DNA of 64,000 bases from positions 1 to 64,000 of the forward strand of contig RCSZ01000009.1 in assembly GCA_014898425.1 (NCBI GenBank), read 5' to 3'. The notes beneath the pieces are model-generated. The model searched no databases and was not told the origin of the DNA. It worked only from the letters and a program-made list of their open reading frames with translations. Of this stretch, positions 11,446 through 24,767 are shown piece by piece (position 1 is the first letter of the stretch; each line of letters starts with the position of its first letter). The DNA is from Botryotinia globosa (taxonomy: Eukaryota > Ascomycota > Leotiomycetes > Helotiales > Sclerotiniaceae). A program made the position numbers and the translations under genes.

Positions 11446-12783
11446 TGATCGTCGATTAAGGCAGGCGCAGGTATCATGGTCTTCTATGTTCGCCATTGTA
11501 GTTTCTTTCGCAAAAGCTGTATGTTAAGAATTTGAAATGTCGACGGGGGCCAATAACTAGTGGAAAAAGTACTGTATCTTAAGGAATCATTACCGCCTCT
11601 TTTCAAACGTTCATTGCTTAGTCCCTCTCACCGTATATCATTTCAGAGCAAATATAAGGCCAATTGATCCCAAATTATTACTACTGGGATCGAGATAGGG
11701 AACATGCTCACCGCGATCCTTAATCTTCTTTGCTTAAGCTACCTAGGTAGGCAGGTATTCATCATGTTTACTGGGGTTGGTGAATAAACAAAACCTACAT
11801 TACTTACCCAGTACTACAGAGCAATAACAACACCCCCCGGTTTCCTTCCCGTCCATTGCCTCAGTGAAATGAATATGTGTATCCCGGATTAGATGCCAAG
11901 GTATTTAGAGGTGTGATTCTTAGCATCTGTGCCGAGAAATATCACATGAAATTAAAGCACGTGAGTTGGATCAATAACCACAAGCGCACAGGGAGATATA
12001 TTTGTCCCGCCCTGTGAATAGAGTATCCAGTATTACGGTTCGAACGGAAAGCTTGCTGTTGTGTGAAGTATTACGATTAGAGAAGGGGGGGGGGGTTCCT
12101 GCTTGTGTCAAGTACCTTAGTTAAACACGCTCTGATGGAGAAGAGTTCGAGAAAGCAACCTTGGTATAAGTATCTCACATTAGACAATTTGGAATTCCAT
12201 CACCATCCATGTGCTGTGCCCTTTCAAGATGGTGCGGATTCGTTTTGATTGATCAGCTGGAGCTGTGAAATTTCAAAGAGGAACAGAACATCTACAACGA
12301 ATTCTAAATCTATTGCCGTAGATGAGAACTTAGTAAGGACCCAATCGTAAAAAGCAGCCTTGCAGCATGTCTTCGGGCAGATACTGTAGCCCTTAAAGCA
12401 GTGTTACTGTGTAAAGCAACAATCAGTGCGCCATGGTTTGCAATGAACTGACACACTCATCCATTATTTCAAACTCAGTGACTCCAGAAAGTCCAACTCA
12501 ATATGAGGTTTGGCATTTCAGCTGTGGTGAATTGTAACATTTTCCTGAAAAAGAACAGTCGAATGATGCAGGTGTTGGGTGGCCGGCAAAGTCTCGGTAA
12601 AACTACCCATCGTCATCTGTACCAGAGAGTTGAGAGGGTACAGCACGAAAACAAAATTACATGCGCCAATGGATGAAAGAGCTCATAATCTGAATGGATA
12701 TCTGGAAATAACATGCAGTGAGAATCGATGAATGGTGCCCCAGCTATAATCTTCATCTTATTTAAAGCTGGCTGTTAGACGCC
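11446..12783. other. intergenic, promoter region of VPS39
   Basis: 1.3 kb without a supported ORF. It contains an ACCTAGGTAGGCAGGTA motif at about 11741-11757 and a run of about 11 G at 12085. The last 200 bases should hold the VPS39 promoter; no specific site is recognised. Confidence 0.5.
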
Positions 12784-15700
12784 ATGCTTTCCGCCTTTAC
12801 AGCTCGACCCATTGTTGAGCTTCGCCAACGAGACAAATCGAAGATCGAGTCCGTACTTGCATTTGGTAAGTCCGCAGCTCGAGCAGAGAGACTCACTTCA
12901 ACTAATACTTTATAGGCGATAGGTTACTAGTAGGTCTGAATACTGGCAGTTTACGCATATATCAAGTCAACGAAACTCCGGGCAATGTCGGTTTACTTCG
13001 AGAAGTCGAGAAGTTCTCTACTCGAGCAATAGAGCAACTCGCACGAATAAAAGAAGCCAACGTTTTGATATCTCTATCCAATTATTATGTATCGATCCAT
13101 GATTTACAGACATACGCTTTGCAGGAACAGTTGACGAGGACTAAAAACGCTTCCACTTTCGCCGTTACATCAAATATTGTCAAAGATCCAGCTACGGGGA
13201 TACCAGAAATTATATCAAGACTTGCGGTAGCTGTCAAACGAAGATTGTTAGTATGGTCATGGTATCAATCCGAGATATCATCCGAGACGACGGAGATAAC
13301 GCTCGCAGAATCCATTCGAACCTTGACTTGGGCATCCGCTGCCAAGATCATCTGCGGCATGAACTCTGGATATGTCATTGTAGATGTCAACACGCAAGAA
13401 GTCGAAGACATTGTTGGACCAGGAGCTATTGGAGGTGCGGCCAGCAACCAAGGCGGTAGATTTGGTGGTATGGGCTCTGCAAGCATGGGTTACATGGGTC
13501 TCGGAGGCTATATACCTAAGCCATTGGCAACGAAACTCGCAGACGGAGAGATCCTACTTGCAAAGGATATCAACTCCCTGTTTATTACGTCGGAAGGAAA
13601 ACCAATGGAAAAGAGACAAATCCCTTGGCAGCCCGCGCCAGACGCTCTTGGATATTCATATCCGTATATTATCACTCTACAAGCGCCGTCTAAAGGAATA
13701 CTTGAGGTTAGGAATCCAGATACCCTATCACTTTTGCAATCAATACCGCTCCCGAATGCAAATCAGCTCCATTTTCCACCTCCGAACATTAGCCTGGCAC
13801 ACGCCGGAAAGGGTTTCCATGTGGCTAGTGAGCGATGTATATGGCGAATGGGTGCTACGGATTATGATTCTCAGATTGACGAGCTTGTAGCAAAAGGACG
13901 CTATGATGAATCATTGAGCATTCTTAATATGCTTGAAGATGCACTACTGCATAATAAAACCGAACGGGTACAGCAGGTTGAAGCTCTGAAGTCGAAACTT
14001 TACTTTGATCAACAAATTGAGCAAGCTCAAGCTCTATTTAATCAACGCAGATATCGTGCAGCAATTGATATATTTATTGCTATTGAGGCACCTCCAGAAC
14101 GTGTGATCAAATTATACCCGAAAGCTATAGCCGGTGATCTCTCAATCGTCGAGGAAAACAACGGGGATGTAGAAACGGACAACGAAGAATCTAATGGTAG
14201 CGCAAACAGCGATTCTGATTCTAAAGAATCACTGAAACCAGCTGCAGTGAAGAAGCTAATCAAAAATCACCAGAAGTCTAGCTCAGATACATCATCAGTC
14301 AGATCCTTCATGAGGCATGATAACTCGGACAATGACAATGCAAGCATCAAAGCAGTCCCTGTTGAAGATGGCCCGCTTGAAGGGAAGGACCTTATTACAG
14401 CGGCCAAGGAGCTAAATGCATTTCTTGTGGATGCGCGAACTAGATTGAAGAAGTTCTTAGATTCTGAGACTGGCAAAATCATTCCCCCTAAAGAAAATGG
14501 TCACGGAGGAACACCTGAACCTACGTTTGACTCTCTCTTGGCTGCTCCCGAGTCCGAAACCGAAGCTGAGCATGACCGGGAGCAAAAGTTGTTGGAAACA
14601 GCAAGATTGGTCGATACCACTCTCTTCCGCTCCTATATGCTATCGATGCCCAGTTTGGCGGGACCATTGTTTCGATTGCCGAATTTCTGTGATCCAGATG
14701 TGGTTAATGAGAAACTCTTAGAGACTGGACGATACAATGATCTCGTTGATTTCTTCCACGGCAAAAAACTGCATCGTCCTGCTCTTGAGCTTCTCAAGAA
14801 ATTTGGTATGGGAGATGAAGAGAATGAAGAAGCACCGACACTATATGGACCTCAGAGAACCATCGGATATCTACAACACTTACCTCCCGAGATGATTGAT
14901 TTGATTCTTGAATTTGCTGAATGGCCTCTACGAGCTGATCCCGACCTTGGTATGGAGATATTCCTAGCAGATACAGAAAATGCGGAAACGTTGCCGAGGG
15001 AGAGAGTCCTCAATTTCTTGCACGACATTGACATCAATCTCGAGATCAGGTATTTGGAGCATGTGATTAATGAACTCAATGATATGACGCCCGATTTTCA
15101 CAATCGACTCGTTGGTGCATATATGCAAGAATTAAAACAACGCCAGGACAGAGATTCTGAGAAGTGGAAGGATTTAATGGGACGAATGGTATCGTTCTTG
15201 CGGTCGAGTAACATATATTCATGTGGGAGAGCCTTTGGGTTGATAGACAGAGAAGGTTGGTGTCAATTATCAAAGGTGCAGCGTAAAGTTGTTAACATTC
15301 CCCATAGATTCTCATTTCTACGAAGCTCAGGCTGTGGTTTTAAGTAACATGGGTTCACACAAACAGGCTCTCGAGATATATGTATTCAAGATTAAGGACT
15401 TTGAGAAGGCAGAGGAGTGAGTTCTGGCACGTCTTTGTCGAAATTGCTTATGCTAACATGCTCAGATATTGTAATCGGGTCCATATGAACCAAGAAGCTT
15501 CAACTTCATCGCCAATCCCTACCCATCGGGCTATGACATCCCAGTCTGATGACCCACTACCTTCTATATACCACACCCTTCTTTCTCTGTATTTGAAGCC
15601 ACTGCCTCCGTATAAACCGAACTGGCCACCTGCTTTGGAACTTCTATCCAGGCACGGATCCCGTCTACCCGCATCCTCAACTCTTGATCTGATTCCGGAG

Positions 15701-16039
15701 AAGCTTCCCGTGGCAGAACTCGAATCATATTTTCGTGGCCGTATACGAGCGGCGAACTCGATTGTTAGTGAATCCCGAATTGTGGCAGGGTTGAGAAAGA
15801 GTGAAGTTGTGCGTGCACAAGCAACATTATTATTAGGGGATGGTTTACCGAATGGTCAAGGAGGAAGGAGTAGGAGAGTCGTCGTAAGTGATGAGAGAGT
15901 ATGCGGTGTTTGCCATAAGAGATTGGGAGGAAGTGTTATTGCGGTCTTGCCGGATAGTTCTGTTGTACATTATGGGTGTTTGAGTCGAGCGAATGTGCAA
16001 CGCCCATCTTCGTCGCGGGGTTCGTGGGGAGGACGATGA
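12784..16039 (+). CDS. VPS39: HOPS/CORVET-type vacuolar tethering subunit Vam6/Vps39
   Basis: Four exons: 12784-12865, 12916-15255, 15308-15416 and 15466-16039, total 1034 residues. All introns are GT-AG of 49-52 bp, and frame continuity was checked across each. Vps39 binds Rab7/Ypt7 and works in the HOPS complex at vacuole and late endosome fusion. An N-terminal CNH (citron homology) beta-propeller covers about residues 10-310. A clathrin-repeat-like helical body follows, interrupted by an acidic, Ser-rich low-complexity insert (about 415-510). The C-terminal Vps39_2 zinc-binding region has CGVCHKRLGG near 985 and a YGC pair after it. Exon 4 begins in the sequence EEYCNRVHM. The C-terminus is convergent with GON7, about 100 bp away. 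Confidence 0.92.
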
Positions 16040-16142
16040 TATTTAGATTGTGTGAATGGCAATAGGTACATAGCGACGGAGTTTTTGGGACAATCGGTAG
16101 TGCAGCATCAAATGTCGAATATTATAATCATGAAGAAGCACT

Positions 16143-16502
16143 TCAATCTTCCTCTTCCACAACCTCCTCCCCATAATTGTCTTCTTCCTTGGCTTCATCG
16201 ATTACCCCACCATGAACCTTTGATCCATCTGCATTTTCGGCTTCTCGTACTTTATCTTCCTCCATTCGTGCAGTCAATTCCATATTAATCCTCTCTTGCA
16301 TTTCTCCTGTAGCTTTCCGTAATGCCCCTAAGTATGCGGTTCTCTCATTGACATTGTCTGATGCGGGCGGCGTAGGTAATTTGTGGACGTGCTCAAACTT
16401 TTCGTTGTTTGGGGAAGAATATGTTGCCAACAGGACTTGATACAGAGTGTCAGGTTCAGCCGCAGAGGCGGAAGTGGTGGTAGTTGTATCTGACATGGCC
16501 AT
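16143..16502 (-). CDS. GON7: EKC/KEOPS complex subunit GON7
   Basis: Single exon, 119 residues from ATG at 16500-16502; a second ATG two codons later is also possible. The frame is open further upstream but without ATG. The pattern LLATYSSP, then a short hydrophilic stretch with HKLPTPPAS, ERTAYLGALRKATGEMQERIN and LTARMEEDK is that of fungal Gon7, followed by a disordered acidic tail. Gon7 is the small subunit of KEOPS, which makes t6A37 in ANN-decoding tRNAs and affects telomere and transcription functions. The gene faces VPS39 tail to tail and shares a 600-bp upstream region with HbrB. Confidence 0.85.
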   Translation of the reverse strand: MAMSDTTTTTSASAAEPDTLYQVLLATYSSPNNEKFEHVHKLPTPPASDNVNERTAYLGALRKATGEMQERINMELTARMEEDKVREAENADGSKVHGGVIDEAKEEDNYGEEVVEEED

Positions 16503-17099
16503 TATTTTTTGTTCCTTTTGTTCTGGGTAGGTATTCGCAAGATTATCAAGTGTTGTGGAGATCTTCTGCGATTCTTTCAAACGTTGTTTTGTTTCTTGAA
16601 GTTTTCGGATTTTATCTGGCGTCGGAGACCAGGTTTAACCTTAGAATCCCCCGCGAAATTCCAAAGAAAGTCCAACTACGATTTTACGGGCTAGAATTCA
16701 ACGAATACGAAAGAGCAAAAGGAAAGCTTAAGCCGAAGTACTCGTAAGTTGTAACATCACTACCCAGTCAGGTATCAGACATGGGTTAAACTTGATAAGG
16801 TGATATTGATCAAATAATCCTACCGTCGCATTGGCATTCAACCCCATTCTTTAGATCCTTCTTCGATATTCATAACCTCCACGACCAACAACATCATTTT
16901 TCAGATTCCATCATCGAATCTACTTTTCTCTTTCGTTCTTTCTCCTTTCTTCATTTCTCCTTCTTCTTTCTTGACTTTCTTGCGGAAATGTTCAAGACAC
17001 AGCGTTCGTTCGCTACAATTAACGCCCCGCTGTTGTACCCTGAAAGACACGGAGGACTAACGCAAAACATATAAAAGTCCCACTTCCAGCAAGACAACC
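16503..17099. promoter_or_regulatory. shared upstream region of GON7 and HbrB genes
   Basis: 600 bp between divergent starts. The HbrB side (about 16870-17000) has long C/T tracts typical of fungal core promoters. No named site is identified. Confidence 0.4.
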
Positions 17100-19793
17100 A
17101 TGTCACAGTCAACAGGGCCTTCTCTGCCAAGGGCACCAGGGAGCTTCTCTCCAATTGTGCAACAGTCCTCATCGTCTCAGGGACCCCCACTGCGAAGAAT
17201 TGAGTCCTCATCATCTGAAGATTTACCTCCACCTCCCTCCCTTGGCAGCAGAGTTCGTCCACAGTCGCAGAATGCGCCTGCCCCTCCACGTCCTTTTTAC
17301 GCCCAATCAACCAAGAGCAACTCGAGCAGCACCAGCTTACAGAACTTCTCACGGCCAACACTCGCGCAAGTACGAACTGATATCGGCGGTACACAATTGA
17401 GGAATGCGTCGCCTCTTACTGCAATAGCTTCGAAATCATCCATCAGTGATTTTAAAGTCCACGGCCGCAAGCATTCACAAACTCAAGGTTCTTTCGAAGC
17501 TTATTTACCAACTGCCGCATCATCCAATCTGGGAAGCATGTCAAATCTAAACACAGGGCTTTCTGCGAGTCACATAGCTGCCCAGGCTGCTATGCAACAC
17601 CAAGCGCAGCATGCGCGCCAAAGATCTCAGACTGTACCAACTCCTCAATTGGATACTTCATCGAATAGCTCTGGAAGCAGAAGGCCTTCCAAGGGTCCCG
17701 TTTCACCACCGCTGTTAAGTTTGACGGAAGCTTCAGCTCCCAGGGATACTAGTTTTGGTGGGCAAGGATATCATAATGGATTACTAGGGGCAGGTTCGAA
17801 TGTCGCTCAAACAGCTGCCAATGTTGTGTTTCCAAAGTCTCCCGGATCATCGCCAGCATTGACACCCACAGAATTTGAGCAACGGAATCTTGCTCATGTT
17901 CAAGCACAAGCAAAAGCTCAGGCTCAAGCCCAGTTATTACAGGCGCAAGCGCAGTCACAAGCACAAGCACAAGCCGAAAAACCTGCCAAAACTGAAAAGT
18001 CCAAAGTCAAGTTATTTTCGAGGCCTGGAAAGATCGGCATTACTAAGGATAAAGAAGCGAAATCTGGAGGTCTTCCAAGTCCCAGTAAGGTTATTCCTAT
18101 GTATTCAAGACATCAGTAAAATACTCAGCTAACAGTTATACAGATGCGTCAGGCGCTCCGAGTATGTACAGCATGGCGAATTCTTCTTCGGTGACGATAC
18201 GACCAGTCGATACATCACAACCAGAAAAAGAAAAAGACAAGGAAAAACATAAACATCATTTTCTGTCACGGCAGAAACACAAGCTGAGCAGCAAAGACGA
18301 TCATCATTTACCATTGTCATCGGCGGCTTCGAATTCCAAACCCGTAGATCCAAGTGCGCCAAGTAGCTTGTATAACTTCAACCTTCCACCGAGTCCAGGC
18401 CCTACATCCACAAGTTTTGCGAAGAGCATGAGTGGCCTAGATCTAAGACATGGAGGAAGGGCATTAAGAGAAAAGAAAAAAGAAGAGAAAAGCGAGTCCT
18501 TGAGGGAGGGAGAATTATCATATCAAAATAGTAACGAATGGCCTGGACCATCTAGTCTTGGTTCAGCAGGTGCATCGTCGTACTTAGGTTCTGCGGGAGT
18601 AGGATATCCTTCTAGCCTTTATGGAGTCGACGCGGCGGATTTGGGGAAGTATGGACTGAATAACATGGGAGCAGACGATGCATGGCCGTTCCTAAAAGCA
18701 AAACTACTAGTCATATTTGAGGGCGAAGACTTAAGGTTGTGTGTGGAAGATCTCAATCGTCTAGTCACGTAAGTATTCATTAACCCCTTTAAATTTTCCA
18801 ATTTCCTAACAGCATTCTAGTACCCATATTCAACGCTGTATACAAAAGAGATGCCCAAATCATGTTATAGAAGACTTGCAAGAGTTACTCGAAACAGGCT
18901 TCAGATCCCTTGACCAAACTTTGCGCCGGACCCCTGATGAACGCCTCATACCACACCTTGTAGAAATGTGGCTCTTTACTTTCACAATCGTCCTTCCTTA
19001 CATGCAAGCCGTTTTTCTCCCGCTTGATCTCGAATTTTCTGGCCATGGACCCCTCATGTCACCAGAGGTAGCGCGCGAGACCTGGGGCGTTATCTCTTCA
19101 TCTCAGTCAAACTCCTCTTCCAATGTTCCTGCGGGTTGTGCTCTCGAGGTGCGCAAAATAGTGCTTATAGCATACCGCGACACAGTAATCATTCCTCGTT
19201 ACGAAACGCTGAAAGGATTATTCTCTCGCCTCTCCCTTGATTCTATCAGTCTCAGCCTTCCAAACTCGGATATAAGATCCCCAAGCCCAGATAGTCAAGG
19301 AAGACCAGGAACAGCCATTAGTTTAGATCCGAGTCATGGATCTTATTCGTCTCAAAATACCACGCTTTTAGGAGGCGGAAGTTCAGCGGGTGATAATTCT
19401 GGTTCACGTTCTCGAGCGATCTCGAATGTCAGTTATGGATCCGAACATTCTGCAGGTGGAGGTCTTGGTATTTCCGGAATGCCGCCTCCTCCAAGACCAT
19501 TCACACCAAGTAGTACCCACCCAGCTTTGACCTATGGATTGAGTGCGCGAGAAAGAAGACAGGCAAATGTAGAAGATTCGTCTAAGAAACTCACAGAAGC
19601 TGTGGGTAGAATGTTACAATGTATGAGTGTACTTAGTAGTGTGGGTATACGAGCGAGCAATGATTCAAGTCAGGAGAAGATGGAAGACTTGGGACGGGGT
19701 CTTAAGTTGAATTGGTTAGGGAGAGGAAGGACAGGGAGAAATAGGAGAGGGTTGGTGGGTGGGAGAGTGGGACAACCGGGGGCTCATTTATGA
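17100..19793 (+). CDS. hbrB: HbrB-like TORC2 subunit (Bit61/PRR5 family)
   Basis: Three exons: 17100-18084, 18144-18768 and 18821-19793, 860 residues. The first intron has GTAAGG and GCTAAC; the second has GTAAGT and an acceptor TCTAG that keeps the reading LVTTHIQRC. The N-terminal 500 residues are disordered, rich in Ser, Pro and Gln, with an AQAQ repeat around 262-295 and a Lys/His-rich patch. The HbrB domain starts near DDAWPFLKAKLLVIFEGE (about 509) and continues with CVEDLNRLV, LLETGFRSLDQTL and EMWLFTFTIVLPYMQAVFLPLD; it is split by a Ser/Gly-rich insert. HbrB controls hyphal branching in Aspergillus, and its relatives Bit61/PRR5 bind Tor2 complex 2. Confidence 0.88.
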
Positions 19794-22160
19794 TGGGCTG
19801 TGAGTGTGCAAGGAGGGTTTCAAGGCTACCTGGTGTTTGGTTCTCTCCTTTTTGGGTTGGTCATGATTGATGGATCAATGGGTAGGTCGGTACCTAGGTA
19901 AATACCGGATTTTTTAATTAGGTGTCTGGTGGGATCATGTCTTCTGGCATTGGAATCGGTCCCGGGGTATTATTGGTTATGGAGGGTCACTATTCTCACT
20001 GCAATCTTCCGTTGCTCTTGTGGAAGTTGGTTGAGAGACTGCACTCTCTAGATGGTTCGGCTGGCCTGCTTTGTTCATGGTTTGTTTCGTGCAATTGAGT
20101 TTGGACTGTAAAATATGTCATTGGGAGGATACGATGGAACATGTGTATATATATGTATGAATATGATGAATCGAAAAATGAGAAAAATTATATAGAATCT
20201 GATACTCATTCTTATATTTGCTGTGAATAGTTGAAAGCTTTGGCGGACATTGAAAGAGATTTGTAAGGTTCTATCCCCGCCAAAGTCGAAAAAATACCGA
20301 GCATTGAGCATGCAATTGTTAATTCTCAAGCTCCCAATTATCCCTGAGCCAGCTTCAACCACTCAATTCACCAACCCAAACATTCAGACCATCAAATACC
20401 CTCCTTCATCCTTCCTCCAGCTTTCCCTTAATTTACCTCATCTCATCTTTCCTTCCCCTTCCCCTTCCCCTTCTCCTTTTTCCCGCAATCCTATCAACTC
20501 CCCAAGTGGGCAAGCCCCTTCCCTCTCTCGACCGATTGTCTCAGAAATCCATCCTGTTAACTCCTCATGCAGTACCAACCAGCACATAAATTCACGGCGA
20601 GTGATAACCGAGCCCATCTTGAAAGGTCTAGGAGAAGCGAACAAGTAAATCAGTGATGGCGGAAGTACAGCATGAATGAGCTCGCGCACGCAACTTCCTC
20701 TTCGAGTTTGAGATGTCCTTCTTCTTATTCAGGACGCTAGGTTTTGTTACGGCTTCGCGTCTTCGATTTGTGTGTAGGGGTAGCGCGCGCCGGGGTTTTT
20801 ACTCATCTTTATTCACCACCTCGTAAATCTACCAATTTGAGTTGCTGAAATCTCGTCAAGCGGCGCGAATCCGCGTCGCTTAGCAATATATTCCTCGTCG
20901 TGATATAGAGAACGTGAAGAGACCATGTACATATACATACATGAGCAAAGCCTCTCTAATTTGAGAGTATCTCGTGGGTTGATCTCAGGTTGCATGAGGA
21001 AGAAGAACATTTCTTGAACATATACCTATTCTCACATGTAGCCTGCTTGTCGGTTGGGGAGTCTGGTGGTCTACATCTGTCGAATCGATTGTTGCGTGTG
21101 ATATTTTGGTGAATGTGAGAACTGGAGAAGGAAGAAAATGCTCGTGTTCGCGAACAGACATAGTAATAAAGTGAGTATACAAAATATGAGAGTTGATGCG
21201 AAATACACATTGTTTATAGACCTCACACTCAGGCTAGTGGCTTTCGTGACCAATTTCAATGAGTACCCTCCCTCTAGATGTTAAACATAAATCGTTTCGT
21301 GTTAACTTTAAAGGTAGTTGTTTTGATTACTTGTTCATTGATCTTTCTAGTGTTTCATCATCACACTATACTATACTCCTTCCGGGTCTGTCATCGCACA
21401 CTGGTCTCTTGTCCGACTTCTACGCCATTTTATCCCATGTGAACTTCATTTCCGTTCAATCGCCTCGACTCTCTTCCTCGGCTCCACACCTTTCTCCATA
21501 CACAATCCACCTAGTTCAGTTTCCGTTTTTCGGCCCGCTCTCCCAGCTCCCCCCTTCAGCATTTTCACTTCGCTTCCAACTGCCTGCTTAAGTATCCATA
21601 TCCTCCCACTACATCCAAAACCCCAAGCCACGGGTATAGCACAGCAAAAAAAATTGCACCACGACGTTTCCCGCCGCCTCCTGCATAGAAAAACACCCAA
21701 CCCTCACACTCAAAATGTGAATAGTATACAAGGAATATTACCACCAAAACTAATGACAATCCCATTCCATTCCCCTTCCCCTTCCGTAGCCCAATACCCC
21801 GTCCCAAAGAATAAAAATTTCGCCATTCTCCCTTTAGTAAAACGAAGTGTATAGGAGATTCGACAACACAAGTACGTATGTAAAAGAGTTATGTAGAAAC
21901 TGTTCTGTACGCCAACACTTGTTAATATAGACTTGGTGCATTTCCCCACTTGTGAAAAGGCATGAAAACAAATAATAAATAATATGACAGACTGGAAAGC
22001 CAGAATGTAGTTTGGATGGTTGATTTATGTTGGCGGATGGAGCTAAAGCCTCGGTGAGAATTCGCGGACCTCGTGGCGACCACTTTCCTTTTAAGAATAT
22101 TCAGAGGTTGATTTGGTTTGATAAGATTACAGTATGCTTCGTTGGGCGTTGTCAAAATTT
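19794..22160. other. 2.4 kb convergent intergenic region
   Basis: Both neighbours end into this region. It holds GTCGGTACCTAGGTA at about 19886-19900, a 9-bp inverted repeat (20238-20246 and 20277-20285), CCTTCC repeats at 20450-20475 and a GC-rich patch near 20780-20795. An ATG-started frame at about 20309-20648 (+) is Pro/Ser-rich and shows no domain. It may contain a non-coding transcript or a lineage-specific gene, but nothing is supported. Confidence 0.4.
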
Positions 22161-23825
22161 TCAAGCGGGATTTCCTTTTTGCCTCTTCGTTATGCGTGGG
22201 CTAGGTTTGACGTTGTTTTTGCCTGTCCCATTGGCTTGTCCATCTTCTTCGGCCTTGACTGTACTTGGTCTTCTTCGTTTGTTACTCGTATTGGGACTTG
22301 TGTTTGCGCTTGGGCCACTTGACGTGGTTCCATGCTGACTCTGTTGGAGCTGCATGCCTGGAGCTTGAGCTGGACTACCCATCATATGAGGTGATCCTTC
22401 CGGTATTTGTAAGTGTGCAGCTGCGGGAGAAGCACCAATCGGGAAATTAACCATTGCCGGTGTTCGTGGGCCCGAGGGGTTTTGAGGCCCACCGTTTGCT
22501 CCATTGCTATTCACTTGTGCCATGTATGCCTCTAGCGCTTTATGGGGACTAAGTGTTGGGTTTGTTTGCAGATAGCTCATTAAAGGATTCATTTGAGCCA
22601 AAACCTCATTCATCTGGAATTGTTAGAAAAAGTAGCGTGCCTAGGGTTTAAATTGAACATACCTCAAGGAATCGAAACACCATAGGTGTGATTCCAGTGT
22701 ATTGAGTCAATTTCGTGTCCGGTAGGTCGAAATCAGGAGGAGGATTTGGTGGTGATTTCATCATCTTTTGTTTTTTTTTGTTCATTTCGGGCGATGGTTT
22801 GCCATCAGGCCCAGTGTTCATGGATTTCCAATCCTTTACCCAATTGTGGATTGGCCTTGCGCTGTCTATAGCCATGCTACGGGGAACATACTCCTGATGA
22901 CTACGAGTCTCGAAATCAAGTAGCTCGAGCTTTTGATCCCCATCAAAATGAGCGCGAAGTATGCCATTTGAGACCAGCTAAATCCACTTAGTACAAAAAC
23001 CTAAAATTTCACCAGATCAATCAATGACTTACGTGAGAGCCATCCTCAAACCAGTAGACAAAACTTGAGTTTTGACTTTCAATGTAATGACCGTTTAGCG
23101 GCAATTCCTTTTCAGTCCCTTTCTCAAAAATCATCTGCATGTTTGTAACACCACTTTCGAAATGGGTATGAAAGTACCTCGGCATCGCAGGTGATGTTAT
23201 CTCGTACTGTTTCTCACGGACGTTTTCTTGGGGATTGTACGAATATGTCGAATAGCGTAGAACGCCCCCTCGCGAGAAAAATCTCTCCGCAAAGCTTCCC
23301 CAATACGCCAAGTCTTCCTTTTCTTTCATGAACTCGGCATTCAGTCGAGAAACGCCAGCCGCCTCATAAAAGCTTACCGGCTTGGCAACCTTACCAAACC
23401 CACCGAGATGGTCACTGAATTGTACCAATCGCATTAGGCATTGTCCCTTTAATTTCTCTCCTTGTCTAGTCTGCTGCTGCTGCTGTTGCTGTTGTAGCAT
23501 TGCGGCAGCGTGCTGTTGTTGTTGCTGCTGCTGAAGAGTCCCCGTTGGTTGCTGGGCCTGGGTTTGCTGAGCTTGAGCTTGCTGGGCTTGGGCTTGTTGA
23601 GCCTGAGCCTGAATGGCTGCTTGGATAGCGGCGGGCGGTGGTGCTTGAGGCTGAGGTGTTGAGGCCGATTGAGGTGGCTGGTTTTGAACCTGGGGTTGGT
23701 TTTGGTTCTGTTGTTGAGATAGAGCAGCGGCCGCCTGAGCCTGCGCTTGGGCTTGTGCCTGAGCTTGTTGGGCTTGAACCGCTTGAGCCTGAGCATGAGC
23801 TTGTTGTTGCTGTTGTTGTTGCTGT

Positions 23826-23857
<32 letters not shown>

Positions 23858-23861
23858 TTGG

Positions 23862-23893
<32 letters not shown>

Positions 23894-24767
23894 CTGTTGT
23901 TGTTGTTGCGCAAGGTGTTGTTGTTGGAGTTGTTGCATTTGCTGGGCAGTCATCTGGGGATGTCCTGCTTGGCCATTCGGTCCATGGTTCTGGGCATTTT
24001 GTTGATGCATTGCGAGCATCATTTGTTGAGTCTAATACAAATCAGTGTTAGTATATGAGTTGTGGAACGTATGAATCATCCTTACCTGCTGATGTGCTTG
24101 TTGATTAACGTTGTCTTGAGCTATCTGTTGTTGCTGGGCAAGATGCTGTGGTAGATTTACCGGGCGAGCCATTCCGGGGGTACCATGTCGCATTGCGAAT
24201 TGAGCATTCATTTGATTAGGGTTCATCCCATGCATATTCACAGGCATTCCATTTGGCATTCCACCACCACTGTATTGCTGTTGTAGTTGGATCTGTCGCT
24301 GCCTGGCTGCTTGCTGTTGTAACATTTGATGATGCATCAACTGCGGATTCGCGTTCACTGGAAAGAATCATCGTTAACATAACGAGGCGCTGAGCACGAC
24401 TTTGAAGCATCTGTACAAAACATTGGAGAGAAAAGAAAACAGGTGATAGGAGGTCCGACTTACTCATCTGTTGTTGTTGCTGCTGTTGGAACATTGCCGC
24501 TTGCGCCTGTTGATTTGGGTTCAGATGTTGTAAAGCATGTGCATTTGGTCCAGCACCAGGTGGCATACCAGCCATCATAGCACCTGCTTGAGTGACTTGG
24601 GGACCACCTGGTCCAGAAACCCCCATGTGCATCTGTTGAGGCATACCTGGACCTGGTTGTCCTTGCTGACCCTGAGCATGAGGCATTCCCGCCATATGGC
24701 CTTGAGGAACACCCTGATGTTGAAGTCCTGGATATGGTGAGTGTTGTTGTTGCAAACTCGTCATCAT
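22161..24767 (-). CDS. ptaB: LIM-binding protein, PtaB/Ldb family transcriptional co-regulator
   Basis: Five exons on the minus strand: 24464-24767, 24086-24357, 23033-24031, 22663-22977 and 22161-22613, 780 residues; introns 106, 54, 55 and 49 bp with GT-AG ends. Start is the first of two ATGs (MMTSLQQQ). The N-terminal half is Gln, Met, Gly and Pro-rich. Residues about 215-270 form very long glutamine runs and further Gln/Ala repeats follow to about 385. The LIM_bind domain covers about 390-630, from QCLMRLVQFSDHLGG through RYFHTHFESGVTNMQMI to HNWVKDWKSMN. The C-terminus is disordered with the basic motif NKRRRPS. PtaB acts with SomA/Flo8 in adhesion, development and cAMP-PKA output in Aspergillus; a similar nuclear scaffold role is inferred. 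Confidence 0.9.
23800..23922 (-). repeat. CAG/CAA polyglutamine repeat in ptaB exon 3
   Basis: About 40 consecutive CAG/CAA codons broken by single His and Ala codons. Mixed CAG and CAA use rather than a pure tract suggests an older, partly stabilised repeat. Length polymorphism between strains is likely. Confidence 0.85.

Noticed and set aside
20309..20648. Pro/Ser-rich plus-strand frame between HbrB and ptaB
   Set aside because: Low-complexity CCTTCC repeats inflate the frame; nothing conserved is visible.
23638..24058. Plus-strand Leu/Val/Ala-rich frames opposite ptaB
   Set aside because: They result from the CAG/CAA repeat read on the other strand.
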